Assembly (NCBI GenBank): GCA_963794165.1
Contig: CAWCCT010000005.1
Coordinates: forward strand, 1 to 64,000
Direction: 5' to 3'
DNA: 64,000 bases
From: PALSA-350 sp963794165
GTDB lineage: Bacteria > Acidobacteriota > Terriglobia > Terriglobales > Acidobacteriaceae
Numbering within the stretch: position 1 is the first letter of the stretch; each line of letters opens with the position of its first letter. Position numbers and translations under genes: made by a program. Below are positions 33,301 through 42,250 of this stretch, piece after piece. The notes beneath the pieces are model-generated. The model was not told where the DNA came from, did not search any database, and was given only the letters and a program-made list of their open reading frames with translations.

Positions 33301-35964
33301 ATGTTCAGGCGCAAGAGAAGTGCAGAGGATTTCGCTGAAGAAATCAAGATGCATATGGAACTGGAAGCCGACGAACTGCGTGCCGAAGGCTTGAGCGAGG
33401 AGGAGGCGCACTGGAAGGCGCGGCGTGTCTTCGGCAATGTACGAGAGGCGCAGGAGCGGTTCTATCTAAAGGACCGCTTTGTCGCTCTGGATCGGTTGTT
33501 GCGCGATATTCGCTTCGCCTTGCGGTCGCTGCGCCACAGCCCGGGGTTTGCCGCCACGGCTATCCTCACGCTTGCGCTCGGAATCGGCGCCAACACCGCT
33601 GTCTTCAGCGTAATGAACGCAGTACTGCTGCGGTCGCTGCCGGTCACCGATCCAGATCGCCTGATGTACTTGAAAACTTCCAACGCGCCTCGCGGTACCG
33701 GCACGATCGATTCCAATGAAACCTTCAGTTACCCGGTGTACGATGCTCTCCGCCGGCAAAACCAGGGGCTCTCGCCGGTGATGGCTTACGTGCCTTTGTC
33801 GGGCAGTAAGGTTGCAGTCCGTTACGGAGCGGAGCCGGAAGAAGCAGAAGGCGACATGGTGAGCGGAACCTTTTTCTCCGGCCTCGGAGTAAAGCTGCCG
33901 CTTGGTCGAGGTTTCAGCGAGCAGGATGAGACCAACCACGCCGCCATTGCTGTGCTCAGTTACAACTACTGGACGCGGCGGTTTGGGCGCGACCGCGAGG
34001 TACTCGGAAAGACGCTGTATGTGAATGGCGTGCCCATCACCATCGTGGGAATCGCCGCCGAGGGCTTTGAAGGCGTGGAAGGAGGCGGATCAACCGATTT
34101 CTGGATTCCCTTGCAGAGCCGGCCGGAACTGAATGCGTGGGGCAATCCCGAGGAAGATGGTAAAACGTACATCGCTAATCCCACCTGGTGGTGCCTGCGG
34201 CTCATCGGGCGGCTCGCTCCGGGCGTAACCAGAACGCAAGCTGTGGCGCAGTTGCAGCCCATTTTTCAAAGAGCGGCTTATGTCGGGCTGGGTGCGCCGA
34301 TGGCGGGCGAGGAGCCTCCGATTCTGAGCTTGGCCGAGGCCCGAAGCTTCCCCGGATACAGCACGCAATACGGCCATCCTCTACGCATATTGATGGCTAT
34401 GGTGGCGCTTGTGCTCCTGATTGCCCTGACCAATGTGGTGATGCTGTTGATGGCCCGCAATGGCGCCCGGCAGCGTGAGTTTTCTCTGCGCCAAGCTTTG
34501 GGTGCAGGACGCGGAGAGTTGCTGCGGCAACTGTTGGCGGAGAGCTTGATCCTGGTGACGGCTGGCGGTGCGTTAGCCTGGGGCTTTGCTGAGATAGCGA
34601 CGCGCCTCTTAGGGAACTGGGCGCAGATTGAGGCCAGCCTGGCGCCGGATAGGACGGTGCTGCTGTTCACTCTGGGCATTCTTGCGATTGCCGCGCTTTT
34701 ATTTGGATTGGCGCCGATGCGGGTAGCCATTGCCGGTGGAGCGGAGCTGTCATTGAAGACGTCAGCGGCTACATCCAATACGGATGCCGGCAGATCGCGG
34801 ACCGGCAGAGTAATTGTGGCTCTGCAGATGGCGCTGTGCCTGGTACTGCTGGTGGGCGCGGGATTGCTGATTCGCAGCCTGCGAAATTTGCAGAACACCT
34901 CATTGGGCATGAAGGTCGATGGCCTGGTGGTCTTCGGGGTGAAACCCAATATCCAGTCGGTTCCCGAGGGTATTGCTTTCTATGTGAGCTTGATGAACAA
35001 ACTACGCGCCTTACCTGGCGTTGAATCGGTAACCATTATGGAAGAGCGCCTTGGCGCAGGGTGGTCCAACAACAGCAACATGATGGTGGATGGAAAGTTG
35101 CCGGACGTGGCCAACGGATCATCGAGAACCGTCCGCAGCAATGTAGCTGGCCCGGATTTCTTTCACACCCTCGGCGTCCCACTGCTGGCAGGGCGCGATT
35201 TTGCTGATTCTGATACGGCGACGTCGCCCCACGTCGGCATCATCAACCAGCAATTTGCGGAGCGCTTCCTGGCTAATCAGAATCCCCTCGGGCACACTAT
35301 TGGGACCGACAACGGACGTTATCAGATGACAGTCGTCGGCGTCGTGAAGGACCACAAATATCGCAGCATCGACGAAGCACCCATTCCTATGGCTTGGTAT
35401 ATGTACGCTCAAATTCCGATGACCGGAGCAATGGACGTGGAAATGCGCGTCCACGGAGACCCGCTGATGATTCTGCCCTCGGCGCGCAAGGTGGTGCAAC
35501 AGATGAATCCGAATCTGCCGCTGATTCGGCCGATAACCCAACGCGCGCAATACGATTTGACGATTTCAGGGCAGCTGCTCTTTGCGCGCCTGGCGGGCTT
35601 CTTTGGATTTCTGGCAGTCGTTCTGGTCGCGACCGGGCTCTATGGAGCGTTAGCGTATCGGGTGAGCATGCGGACGGAGGAGATCGGTGTGCGCATGGCT
35701 GTAGGCGCGCGGCGCGGGCAGGTGATGTGGATGATCCTGCAGGATAGTCTGCTGCTCACGACAGTGGGGGTGCTGATCGGTCTTCCCCTGGCGATGCTGG
35801 TGGGTCGCGCGTTGACGGCGTCCCTATACGGCATGAAACCACTGGATGCCGTGAGCTATCTTCTGGCCGTTTTGGGAGTGGCAATGGTTGCGCTGGTGGC
35901 TAGCGCAGTGCCTGCAAGGCGTGCCGCGAGCGTCGACCCCATGACAGCGCTGCGTGCGGAATAA
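33301..35964 (+). CDS. ADOP family duplicated permease (MacB/FtsX-like), module 1
   Basis: 887 aa. A short cytoplasmic N-terminal leader (RKRSAEDFAEEIKMHMELEADELRAEGLSEEEAHWKARRVFGN) is the signature of acidobacterial duplicated orphan permeases. It is followed by a first helix near 80 (FAATAILTLALGIGANTAVFSVMNAVLL), a MacB periplasmic domain, an FtsX triple-helix block (ILMAMVALVLLIALTNVVMLLMARNGARQREFSLRQALGAGRGELLRQLLAES), a second MacB domain and a second FtsX block (FFGFLAVVLVATGLYGALAYRVSMRTEEIGVRMAVGARR) ending DPMTALRAE. There is no ATPase gene beside it; these permeases are named orphan for that reason. Function unproven; extrusion or mechanotransmission by analogy with MacB. Confidence 0.93.
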   Translation: MFRRKRSAEDFAEEIKMHMELEADELRAEGLSEEEAHWKARRVFGNVREAQERFYLKDRFVALDRLLRDIRFALRSLRHSPGFAATAILTLALGIGANTAVFSVMNAVLLRSLPVTDPDRLMYLKTSNAPRGTGTIDSNETFSYPVYDALRRQNQGLSPVMAYVPLSGSKVAVRYGAEPEEAEGDMVSGTFFSGLGVKLPLGRGFSEQDETNHAAIAVLSYNYWTRRFGRDREVLGKTLYVNGVPITIVGIAAEGFEGVEGGGSTDFWIPLQSRPELNAWGNPEEDGKTYIANPTWWCLRLIGRLAPGVTRTQAVAQLQPIFQRAAYVGLGAPMAGEEPPILSLAEARSFPGYSTQYGHPLRILMAMVALVLLIALTNVVMLLMARNGARQREFSLRQALGAGRGELLRQLLAESLILVTAGGALAWGFAEIATRLLGNWAQIEASLAPDRTVLLFTLGILAIAALLFGLAPMRVAIAGGAELSLKTSAATSNTDAGRSRTGRVIVALQMALCLVLLVGAGLLIRSLRNLQNTSLGMKVDGLVVFGVKPNIQSVPEGIAFYVSLMNKLRALPGVESVTIMEERLGAGWSNNSNMMVDGKLPDVANGSSRTVRSNVAGPDFFHTLGVPLLAGRDFADSDTATSPHVGIINQQFAERFLANQNPLGHTIGTDNGRYQMTVVGVVKDHKYRSIDEAPIPMAWYMYAQIPMTGAMDVEMRVHGDPLMILPSARKVVQQMNPNLPLIRPITQRAQYDLTISGQLLFARLAGFFGFLAVVLVATGLYGALAYRVSMRTEEIGVRMAVGARRGQVMWMILQDSLLLTTVGVLIGLPLAMLVGRALTASLYGMKPLDAVSYLLAVLGVAMVALVASAVPARRAASVDPMTALRAE

Positions 35965-35996
35965 ACCCGACCGGAAACGGCTGGGATTGTTCCCGA

Positions 35997-38045
35997 TTAG
36001 CGCGGAAGATCCATCAGCACCACTTCTGACCGGTCCTGCACTCGTTCGAGGACCACTTCACCACCGTCAGGGGAAATGTCGAAATCGCCAATATCGAAGC
36101 CGGGAGGGAGATTGGTCAACTGCCGCTCAGCACCCGTCTCCAGGTCGATGAGCCAGAGATTCTTGTGTTGAATTGCTCCTTGCAGGAGCACGAGCGCTCG
36201 CCCTCCAGGCAGGAAGGCCAGATGACGAGCGCCCCGAGTCAGCCTTAGGGGCGGTAGGCTCTGCGGTTCGGCTTGGGGCGTGACGGCTTTCACAGAAAAG
36301 GTGGTGCCGATATCGGGTCCTGAGTAGACCAAGAAACGGCCGTCGGGCGCCCACGCAGGATCGGCCGAGTACTCCCGCAGAAAAGGAGCGGGTGAACGAC
36401 CATCGAGGAACACGCGGAAGAGGTGTGGGACGTCGTGATCTTCCGCTGCCGAAGTGATCGATTGACCATCGGGCGCCCATGTTGGAGAACCGTGCAACTC
36501 CAGCGAATCGGCCACGATCCGTGCGTCCGTGCCGTCTGCCCGCATCGCGTACAAGAGCGTCCGCCCGTTTTGCCGGACCGAGAACGCGATGTAGTTTCCA
36601 TCGGAGGAGATTGCAGGGCCGCCAAAGATTCGCGCTCCCGGTCCACTCCACAACTCCGTAGCGGCTCCGTTAGCGAGCTTCCAGATACTTTCGTCCGTGC
36701 CAGTCGCGGAAACATAGAGAAGGTAGTTCGGGCCCAGTCGCGGGGCGAACCCTGTACTGGTGGTCAGCGAGATTTGCGTAGGTGCCGGTACTTCCGTAGG
36801 TAAATGATCGACGCGCATGCGCCAGAGTGTTCTCCGCGGACTGGCGCGAGTGACTACCAGACGGCGACCGTCTGCGCTGGCCGCGAGCGAGGTGTACCGG
36901 TCGAGCCCTCCGCTTAGCCGGTGGGGGACACGGCGCTCCAGGTCCATACTATAAAGCCACGGACCCGAAGCATCAGTATCGGTGGCGAGGTAAAGCAGCG
37001 TGCGCCGATCTAATAGGACCGGATCACTCACCCGTGCCTTGAGGGATGTGATGCGCTCAGGGTTTCCGGCGGCTGGGCGGATGCGCCAGATGTCTAATTT
37101 GTCTGGCAGCTCGCCCTGGACGAAGTAAATGAATGACCCATCGGGTGCCCACAACGGAAAGTGACTGTGGAGTCCCGCAGGCGCAGTGAAGATGGGTTTA
37201 TCTTCCGTACGCCGGCCGCCATTCGAGACGAACAGCGGGTCCCCGGGTCCGGGTGTATGGTACGCGAGCCGGGAACCGTCGTGCGACCAATCGAACTCGG
37301 CCACGCCTTCGAGGTATGGCCGCGGCTCGCCGCCCAGTGTCGGCACCGCCCAAATGCCAATGTCATCGCTCCTCGAGCCATCTTGCTTGCGAACCCAAAA
37401 CGTGACCAAGGAACTATCGGGCGAGAACCCGAGGGTTCGGATCGACGGATTGACAAGTTCGCTGATGCTTCCGTGGGTCAGGTTGTGGAACAAGCCCGAA
37501 CCTGCCTGCGTAAGCCACACATCCATCTGTCCGTCGTGGTCCGACAGAAACGCTACGAAATGGCCGTCGCGTGACAACGCGGCGGCCTGTTCCAATCCAT
37601 CGAATTCCGTGACCGTCTGGAACCGCGCGTCCGCGATGGGATTGCGCCAGAAGTACTCCGTCCTATGAAACCAAAGGATTGCGCCAATCGCCAGCGTGCC
37701 TACGGCCAATAACAGCAGTAGGACGAAAGTCCATCTGCTACGAGAGGTCGATGCCGGCGACACCGCTGCTGATGCGGAAGGGTCCGGCGGGAGGGCATCG
37801 TTTCCATTCTCCTTCGCACCGCGAAGATTCCGGCTGCGGGTCCACGCGTCCAATTCCGCCCGGGAGGCGTAGACCGATCCCATCCTGTCATGCAGGTGCC
37901 TATGGACCGGCATCCCCTCCCGCTTCTCCCAGCGCTGGACCGTGGTCACGTCGCGTTTGAGGTAAGCCGCGATTTCCTTCCACGAGTCCAGCCGGTCTTC
38001 AACAGGTCTTTTGGATGGTCGGGTACCAACGGATGGTTCGCCCAT
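35997..38045 (-). CDS. Membrane-bound HTH–PD40 (TolB-like) β-propeller protein
   Basis: 682 aa. The ATG at 38045 follows CAGGAGAGCGCA (good Shine–Dalgarno); the frame extends to 38153 without support. Residues ~20–70 are a helix-turn-helix (SWKEIAAYLKRDVTTVQRWEKREGMPVHRH) with the ending GSVYASRAELDAW common in Acidobacteria. One transmembrane helix lies at ~104–124 (WTFVLLLLLAVGTLAIGAIL). The rest, outside, is a PD40/TolB-type propeller (SRDGHFVAFLSDHDGQMDVW, FSPDSSLVTFWVRK, WAPDGSFIYFV, SSDGNYIAFSVRQ, WAPDGQSITSAA, WAPDGRFLVYSG). The architecture resembles ToxR/CadC: DNA binding inside, sensing outside. Target genes unknown; the divergent secreted-protein gene at 38240 is the nearest candidate. 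Confidence 0.85.
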   Translation of the reverse strand: MGEPSVGTRPSKRPVEDRLDSWKEIAAYLKRDVTTVQRWEKREGMPVHRHLHDRMGSVYASRAELDAWTRSRNLRGAKENGNDALPPDPSASAAVSPASTSRSRWTFVLLLLLAVGTLAIGAILWFHRTEYFWRNPIADARFQTVTEFDGLEQAAALSRDGHFVAFLSDHDGQMDVWLTQAGSGLFHNLTHGSISELVNPSIRTLGFSPDSSLVTFWVRKQDGSRSDDIGIWAVPTLGGEPRPYLEGVAEFDWSHDGSRLAYHTPGPGDPLFVSNGGRRTEDKPIFTAPAGLHSHFPLWAPDGSFIYFVQGELPDKLDIWRIRPAAGNPERITSLKARVSDPVLLDRRTLLYLATDTDASGPWLYSMDLERRVPHRLSGGLDRYTSLAASADGRRLVVTRASPRRTLWRMRVDHLPTEVPAPTQISLTTSTGFAPRLGPNYLLYVSATGTDESIWKLANGAATELWSGPGARIFGGPAISSDGNYIAFSVRQNGRTLLYAMRADGTDARIVADSLELHGSPTWAPDGQSITSAAEDHDVPHLFRVFLDGRSPAPFLREYSADPAWAPDGRFLVYSGPDIGTTFSVKAVTPQAEPQSLPPLRLTRGARHLAFLPGGRALVLLQGAIQHKNLWLIDLETGAERQLTNLPPGFDIGDFDISPDGGEVVLERVQDRSEVVLMDLPR

Positions 38046-38239
38046 TGCGCTCTCCTGTGGCAGCCGCGACGAACCCACAAATTGTAGCCTCCCCGGGCGG
38101 CAAAGGCACGGCAAACCACTGCATTCGGCGGCAAGTCGCGGAAACATGCGCAATTCTGCCCCTTACCGCTTGTAAGCGCCTGCCAAGGCGTTCGATGGTG
38201 TCCGTGCGTCTCAGGCAAATCTCGAATTGGAGGTCTCTC

Positions 38240-38821
38240 ATGAAAAGCAAAGCTTTAGTGTGGACAGCGCGGACTTTCGCGGTCCTGGTGGTGGCGGCGG
38301 TGAGCACCGGTGCTCTGGCGCAAAATCTGGAATACAAGACATTTCGCGGAGTACTTAACGCCTATTCGCCCCAAACGACTACGACTACCGGCACAACGAC
38401 CACTACCACTGGACCCTATGAGATTCGAGGCCCATGGTCCTTGAAGTTTCAGGCAGACCCAGGCAAGGCTGACTTTTACGCTGCCTTGAACATGGAACTA
38501 TCGGATGGTTGGGTTATCACGGAAAACAACAAGAATTTCGATCCCACCGCCAGGAACGCCCATACCCATCACATCACTCTCGTTAATGCCGAGGTCACTC
38601 CGATTGCGAATGGATTTCAAGTAAAGGGTACGGCAGCGTTTACGCTTAATGGAGGGCCCGCGCCGGTTACCATAGAACCTTCCCCGGTGGTGATAGAAAT
38701 CACTGGCGGCAACGAGGTCGAATTCTCCAATATCACCCTGACGTTTGAAACCCCAGGCTCCAAACATTTTGGATCCGCACCCCTGCCGGGTGTCGTGCAA
38801 AGCGTCAGAGAAGAGAAATAG
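38240..38821 (+). CDS. Exported protein of unknown function with Thr-rich segment
   Basis: 193 aa. The ATG at 38240 follows TTGGAGGTCTCTC and begins a signal peptide (MKSKALVWTARTFAVLVVAAVSTGALA). The mature part has a low-complexity Thr/Gly run near residue 45–60 (QTTTTTGTTTTTTGPYEI), then a β-rich domain (WSLKFQADPGKADFYAALNMELSDGWVI, NAHTHHITLVNAEVTP, VVIEITGGNEVEFSNITLTFE). The HTHHITL stretch could bind metal. No family recognised; it could be a CHRD-like or lipid-binding β-sandwich, at low confidence. It sits divergent from the HTH–PD40 regulator, whose target it might be. Confidence 0.7.
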   Translation: MKSKALVWTARTFAVLVVAAVSTGALAQNLEYKTFRGVLNAYSPQTTTTTGTTTTTTGPYEIRGPWSLKFQADPGKADFYAALNMELSDGWVITENNKNFDPTARNAHTHHITLVNAEVTPIANGFQVKGTAAFTLNGGPAPVTIEPSPVVIEITGGNEVEFSNITLTFETPGSKHFGSAPLPGVVQSVREEK

Positions 38822-38841
38822 AGGGTAGCGTCCGTCCGCCT

Positions 38842-38989
38842 CCGGATCTGCAACGGATCTCGGGATACCACGGATCTTTATCTTTGCGGCCTATGTGGAG
38901 CTAAAAGCTGGAGGTTGAGCGCGGAGGTATCCCACATCTCGCGAAAAACGAGCGAGATGTGGGGCACCCGAGATCCGTTGCAGGTCCGG
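38842..38989. repeat. Compound hairpin repeat, copy D
   Basis: Central 45 nt (38926–38970) identical to copy C: CCCACATCTCGC / GCGAGATGTGGG stem, loop GAAAAACGA, tail GGGGCACCC. GGGATACC (38863–38870) can pair with GGTATCCC (38926–38933). Outer arms 38842–38864 and 38967–38989 are 23 nt and complementary with one mismatch, but unrelated in sequence to the outer arms of copy C. It lies just after the stop of the exported-protein gene (38821) and could also end its transcript. Together with the palindrome at 39030 and the PadR promoter it fills the 338-bp gap. Confidence 0.85.
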
Positions 38990-39029
38990 ACAAGTATGGG
39001 CTAGCCCGTACCCTCGCCAGGACAATCTC

Positions 39030-39049
39030 GGCACGGCTGAAGCCGTGCC
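39030..39049. repeat. Short palindrome GGCACGGCT-GA-AGCCGTGCC
   Basis: A 9-bp perfect inverted repeat with a 2-nt centre, in the gap upstream of the second PadR gene. A 10-nt palindrome GGGCTAGCCC lies nearby at 38998–39007. It resembles short dispersed palindromes of Acidobacteria and is too far upstream to be the PadR operator. Confidence 0.6.
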
Positions 39050-39102
39050 CCTTCGTACGGAATGCAGGGACGACCGAGAATTACAAGCAACCGCATATTG
39101 TC

Positions 39103-39155
39103 TTGACACCCCTCCACTTCTAGGCCTACGCTTCTCCATACCAAGAAGTACAGGG
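39103..39155 (+). promoter_or_regulatory. Promoter with interrupted palindrome, candidate operator of PadR module 2
   Basis: TTGACA at 39103–39108 with a weak −10 (TACGCT, 39127–39132). Inverted repeat CCCTCCACTTCT (39110–39121) / AGAAGTACAGGG (39144–39155), ten of twelve positions matching, with a 22-nt centre that includes the −10. The right arm ends 4 nt before the ATG at 39160. It differs from the module 1 palindrome, so the two PadR proteins probably read different sites. Confidence 0.4.
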
Positions 39156-39159
39156 GTCG

Positions 39160-39489
39160 ATGATGGCCAGGAACGATTTTCAGGGAAGTCTGGATCTGCT
39201 AGTGCTCAAAACCCTTGCTCAAAGGGGGAAACTGCATGGATATGGGATTGTCCTCCACATCCAACGAGCTTCCGATGAGTTGCTTCGTGTGGAAGAAGGT
39301 TCGCTCTATCCGGCGCTTCACCGCATGGAGCAGAGCCGGTGGATTAGCGCCGAGTGGGCGCTGACAGAGACCAACCGAAAAGCGAAATATTACAAGTTGA
39401 CCGCTGCCGGCAGAAAGCAACTGCAGGAAGCCGAAGAGAACTTTGACCAACTGGTGAAGGGCGTTCGCGCCATGTTGCAGTACGCGTGA
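39160..39489 (+). CDS. PadR-family transcriptional regulator (module 2)
   Basis: 109 aa (start at 39160 or the next ATG, 39163). Winged helix as in module 1: DFQGSLDLLVLKTLAQRGKLHGYGIVLHIQ, then EEGSLYPALHRMEQSRWISAEWALTETNRKAKYYKLTAAGRKQLQEAEENF. It is shorter at both ends than the 123-aa paralogue. It precedes an ADOP permease by 9 nt and is presumably co-transcribed with it. Confidence 0.92.
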   Translation: MMARNDFQGSLDLLVLKTLAQRGKLHGYGIVLHIQRASDELLRVEEGSLYPALHRMEQSRWISAEWALTETNRKAKYYKLTAAGRKQLQEAEENFDQLVKGVRAMLQYA

Positions 39490-39498
39490 GGTGATTCC

Positions 39499-42147
39499 AT
39501 GTCCCTTGTTCGCCGCTTTGCCGATCTTTTCACGCGCTCGCGGGTCGACCGCGAGATAGACCTCGAGCTGCAATCCCACATCAACATGCGCATTGACGAC
39601 AACCTCGCCGCCGGCATGTCTGCTGTCGAAGCCCGCCGCGACGCGCTGGTGCGCTTCGGCAATCCCACCTCCACCAGGGAACACGTTGCCTCGGTCGACC
39701 TGGCTCTGCGACTTGAAGGCCTCTGGTTCGATCTCCGCTATGCCCTCCGTCAGTTGCGCCGCTCGCCCGGGTTTGCCTTCACCGCAGTGCTCACGCTCGC
39801 TCTGGCCATCGGCGCCAACGCTGTGGTCTTCAGCGTGCTCAATTCCCTCATCCTGCGCCCCTTGAACGTGCCTCAGCCGGAAAGCCTCTACGCCATCTTT
39901 GACCATGGGGACGCGGGCCAGTCGTATCCCAACTATCTCGATCTGCGTGATCGCAACCATAGCTTTGCTGACCTCGCCGCCTTCAACGCCGCCGAGGCAG
40001 GCCTGGATACGGGGCAGGGACCATCCCGAGCCTGGGTCTACGAAACCAGTGGAAACTACTTCGGCGTATTAGGGCAGGAGCCCTATCTCGGCCATTTTTT
40101 CCAGCCTACTGATGAGCGTGGTCCCAACAGCGCTCCCTATATCGTGCTCACCTACACCTTTTGGCAGAACCACTTTCAAGGGGATCGCGGGGTATTGGGC
40201 CGGGTGGTGCAGCTGAACAAGCGTCCCTTCACCATTGTTGGTGTAGCCCGGCCTGGCTTCCACGGCACGCTGCTGTTTTTCAATCCCGATTTTTTTGTGC
40301 CCCTGGTCAACCACGAGCAGGTGCAGGGCGTGAATGTGCTGAACAAGCGCAACAAAACTGCGATTTTCATGACCCTCGGCCATCTGAAGGCGGGCGTCAC
40401 CCCAGCACAGGCGATTGCCGATCTCAACTCCGTTGGCGCCTACCTGGAAAAAACATATCCCAAAGACGATGGCAAATTGACCGTTACCCTCGGTCGTCCC
40501 AATCTCTATGGCGATTACATTGGCCGTCCGGCGCGAATTTTCATGACCGGATTGATGATGCTGGCGGGGCTCATCCTGCTCGCTGCATGCGCCAACCTGG
40601 GCAGCCTTTTCGCCGCCCGCGCAGCTGACCGTTCTCGTGAAGTTGCTCTGCGCCTTGCGCTCGGATCGAGCCGCAAGCGCATTCTCCGGCGGCTCTTTAC
40701 CGAAGCCGTGCTCATTTCGCTTGCCGGAGGCGCGGCCGGACTGCTCGGCAGTGTGATGCTGCTACGCGCCCTCAGTACCTGGCAGCCGTTTCCCCGGTGG
40801 CCCATCCATCTGGAGGTAACGCCGGACGCAAAGGTGTATGCAGTCGCTTTGCTGTTGACTCTGGTCAGTGCATTCCTCTTTGGCGCCGTCCCTGTTAGGC
40901 AAGTGCTCGGTACCAATCCCTATGAAGTAATCAAGTCGGGCCCAACCGGAACGCTGGCCGGCAGGGGCAGGCGGCGGCTGACACTCCGCGACGTCCTGCT
41001 GGTCGTGCAGATTGCCATCTGTGGCGTGCTGGTGACTTCCTCCATGGTCGCAATGCGCGGATTGACGCACTCGTTGCACGATGACTTCGGTTTCGCGCTC
41101 GGCAACAGGATGCTGCTCGATACCGACCTGACCATGGCAGGGTACAGCGGCGATCAAGTGCCCGTGATGCAAAAGCGCATGATCGATGTACTGAGAGCAA
41201 TCCCCGGCGTCGAATCTGTGGGCCTCGCGGATAACGTGCCCCTGGGCGATGGTTCGTTTGTGTCGAATGTCTTCGCCGACAATACCGCCGATCTGCGTCC
41301 CTCGAACGCCTTGGCTAACCCGTACGTATTTAAAGTCTCTTCGGCGTACTTCGATGCGGCAGGCACGCCGTTGTTGTCGGGTAGGGCTTTCACCCTCCAC
41401 GATGACGAACACACACCGCGCGTGGCAGTCGTAAACCGCGAGTTTGCGCGCAGGTTGTTCGGGTCAGTACCTCAGGCCATGGGTCGCTACTACAAGTTGC
41501 CCGACGGCTCTCGCATTCAAGTAGTGGGCATTGCAGAAGATGGGAAATATGCGAGCCTCACGGAAGACCCGGCGCCGGCGATGTTTCTTCCCATCTTGCA
41601 GGTGCCCTCCGCTCAGACTTATTTGACCGTGCGCTCGAATCGCGATCCGCAGCAGTTAGGCCCAGCCATAAGAAGCGTGCTGCGGGATGTGGACCCAGGG
41701 CTGCCGGTAGAAATTCAGACGCGGTATAACGGGCTCGACGCACTACTCTTTGGCCCGAGAATGGCCACCATAACCTTAGGTGTACTGGGCGTGATGGGTG
41801 CTGTGCTATCGGTTACCGGTATCTTTGGCATGGCCGCGTATTCCGTGAGCAAGCGCCTGCGCGAGTTGGGCATTCGCATCGCTCTGGGCGCGCAGAAGAG
41901 AGAGGTCTTGGAGGCGGCCTTGGGACGGCCCGCCAAACTCCTGGCTTTTGGTTCCGCAGCAGGATTGCTCCTCGGTATCCTGGCTAGCCGGGGACTTGGC
42001 CTAATCGTCTATCAGGCTACGGCGCGCGATCCGCTGGTATTGGCCGGCGTCATCGTCGCCATGGCGTTGCTGGGCCTGGTGGCCACATGGATTCCTGCCT
42101 ACCGCGCCCTCTCAGTCGATCCCATGATCCTGCTGCGCGAGGAGTGA
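39499..42147 (+). CDS. ADOP family duplicated permease (MacB/FtsX-like), module 2
   Basis: 882 aa. Same design as the permease at 33301: N-terminal leader (SRVDREIDLELQSHINMRIDDNLAAGMSAVEARRDALVRFGN), first helix (FAFTAVLTLALAIGANAVVFSVLNSLIL), two periplasmic MacB domains and two FtsX blocks (MTGLMMLAGLILLAACANLGSLFAARAADRSREVALRLALGSSRKRILRRLFTEA and LGVMGAVLSVTGIFGMAAYSVSKRLRELGIRIALGAQKREV), ending DPMILLREE. The two permeases are clearly diverged, so the repetition of the module is old. No ATPase gene is next to it. Confidence 0.93.
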   Translation: MSLVRRFADLFTRSRVDREIDLELQSHINMRIDDNLAAGMSAVEARRDALVRFGNPTSTREHVASVDLALRLEGLWFDLRYALRQLRRSPGFAFTAVLTLALAIGANAVVFSVLNSLILRPLNVPQPESLYAIFDHGDAGQSYPNYLDLRDRNHSFADLAAFNAAEAGLDTGQGPSRAWVYETSGNYFGVLGQEPYLGHFFQPTDERGPNSAPYIVLTYTFWQNHFQGDRGVLGRVVQLNKRPFTIVGVARPGFHGTLLFFNPDFFVPLVNHEQVQGVNVLNKRNKTAIFMTLGHLKAGVTPAQAIADLNSVGAYLEKTYPKDDGKLTVTLGRPNLYGDYIGRPARIFMTGLMMLAGLILLAACANLGSLFAARAADRSREVALRLALGSSRKRILRRLFTEAVLISLAGGAAGLLGSVMLLRALSTWQPFPRWPIHLEVTPDAKVYAVALLLTLVSAFLFGAVPVRQVLGTNPYEVIKSGPTGTLAGRGRRRLTLRDVLLVVQIAICGVLVTSSMVAMRGLTHSLHDDFGFALGNRMLLDTDLTMAGYSGDQVPVMQKRMIDVLRAIPGVESVGLADNVPLGDGSFVSNVFADNTADLRPSNALANPYVFKVSSAYFDAAGTPLLSGRAFTLHDDEHTPRVAVVNREFARRLFGSVPQAMGRYYKLPDGSRIQVVGIAEDGKYASLTEDPAPAMFLPILQVPSAQTYLTVRSNRDPQQLGPAIRSVLRDVDPGLPVEIQTRYNGLDALLFGPRMATITLGVLGVMGAVLSVTGIFGMAAYSVSKRLRELGIRIALGAQKREVLEAALGRPAKLLAFGSAAGLLLGILASRGLGLIVYQATARDPLVLAGVIVAMALLGLVATWIPAYRALSVDPMILLREE

Positions 42148-42165
42148 GCTACCCCCACGCGGTAT

Positions 42166-42205
42166 CGCGCATCATTTCGCGTCTGCTCTCCACGAAATGA
42201 TCGCG
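42166..42205. terminator. Hairpin between convergent genes
   Basis: ATCATTTCG (42171–42179) pairs with CGAAATGAT (42193–42201), 9 bp with flanking CGCG/CGCG able to extend the stem after one bulge; the loop is about 13 nt. No U-tract follows in either direction, so a termination role is inferred only from its place between the ADOP permease and the convergent reductase gene. Confidence 0.4.
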
Positions 42206-42250
42206 GGTTGCTCCCAGTAATCAGGGCGATAAGCTTGAGCCTGGCCGCAC

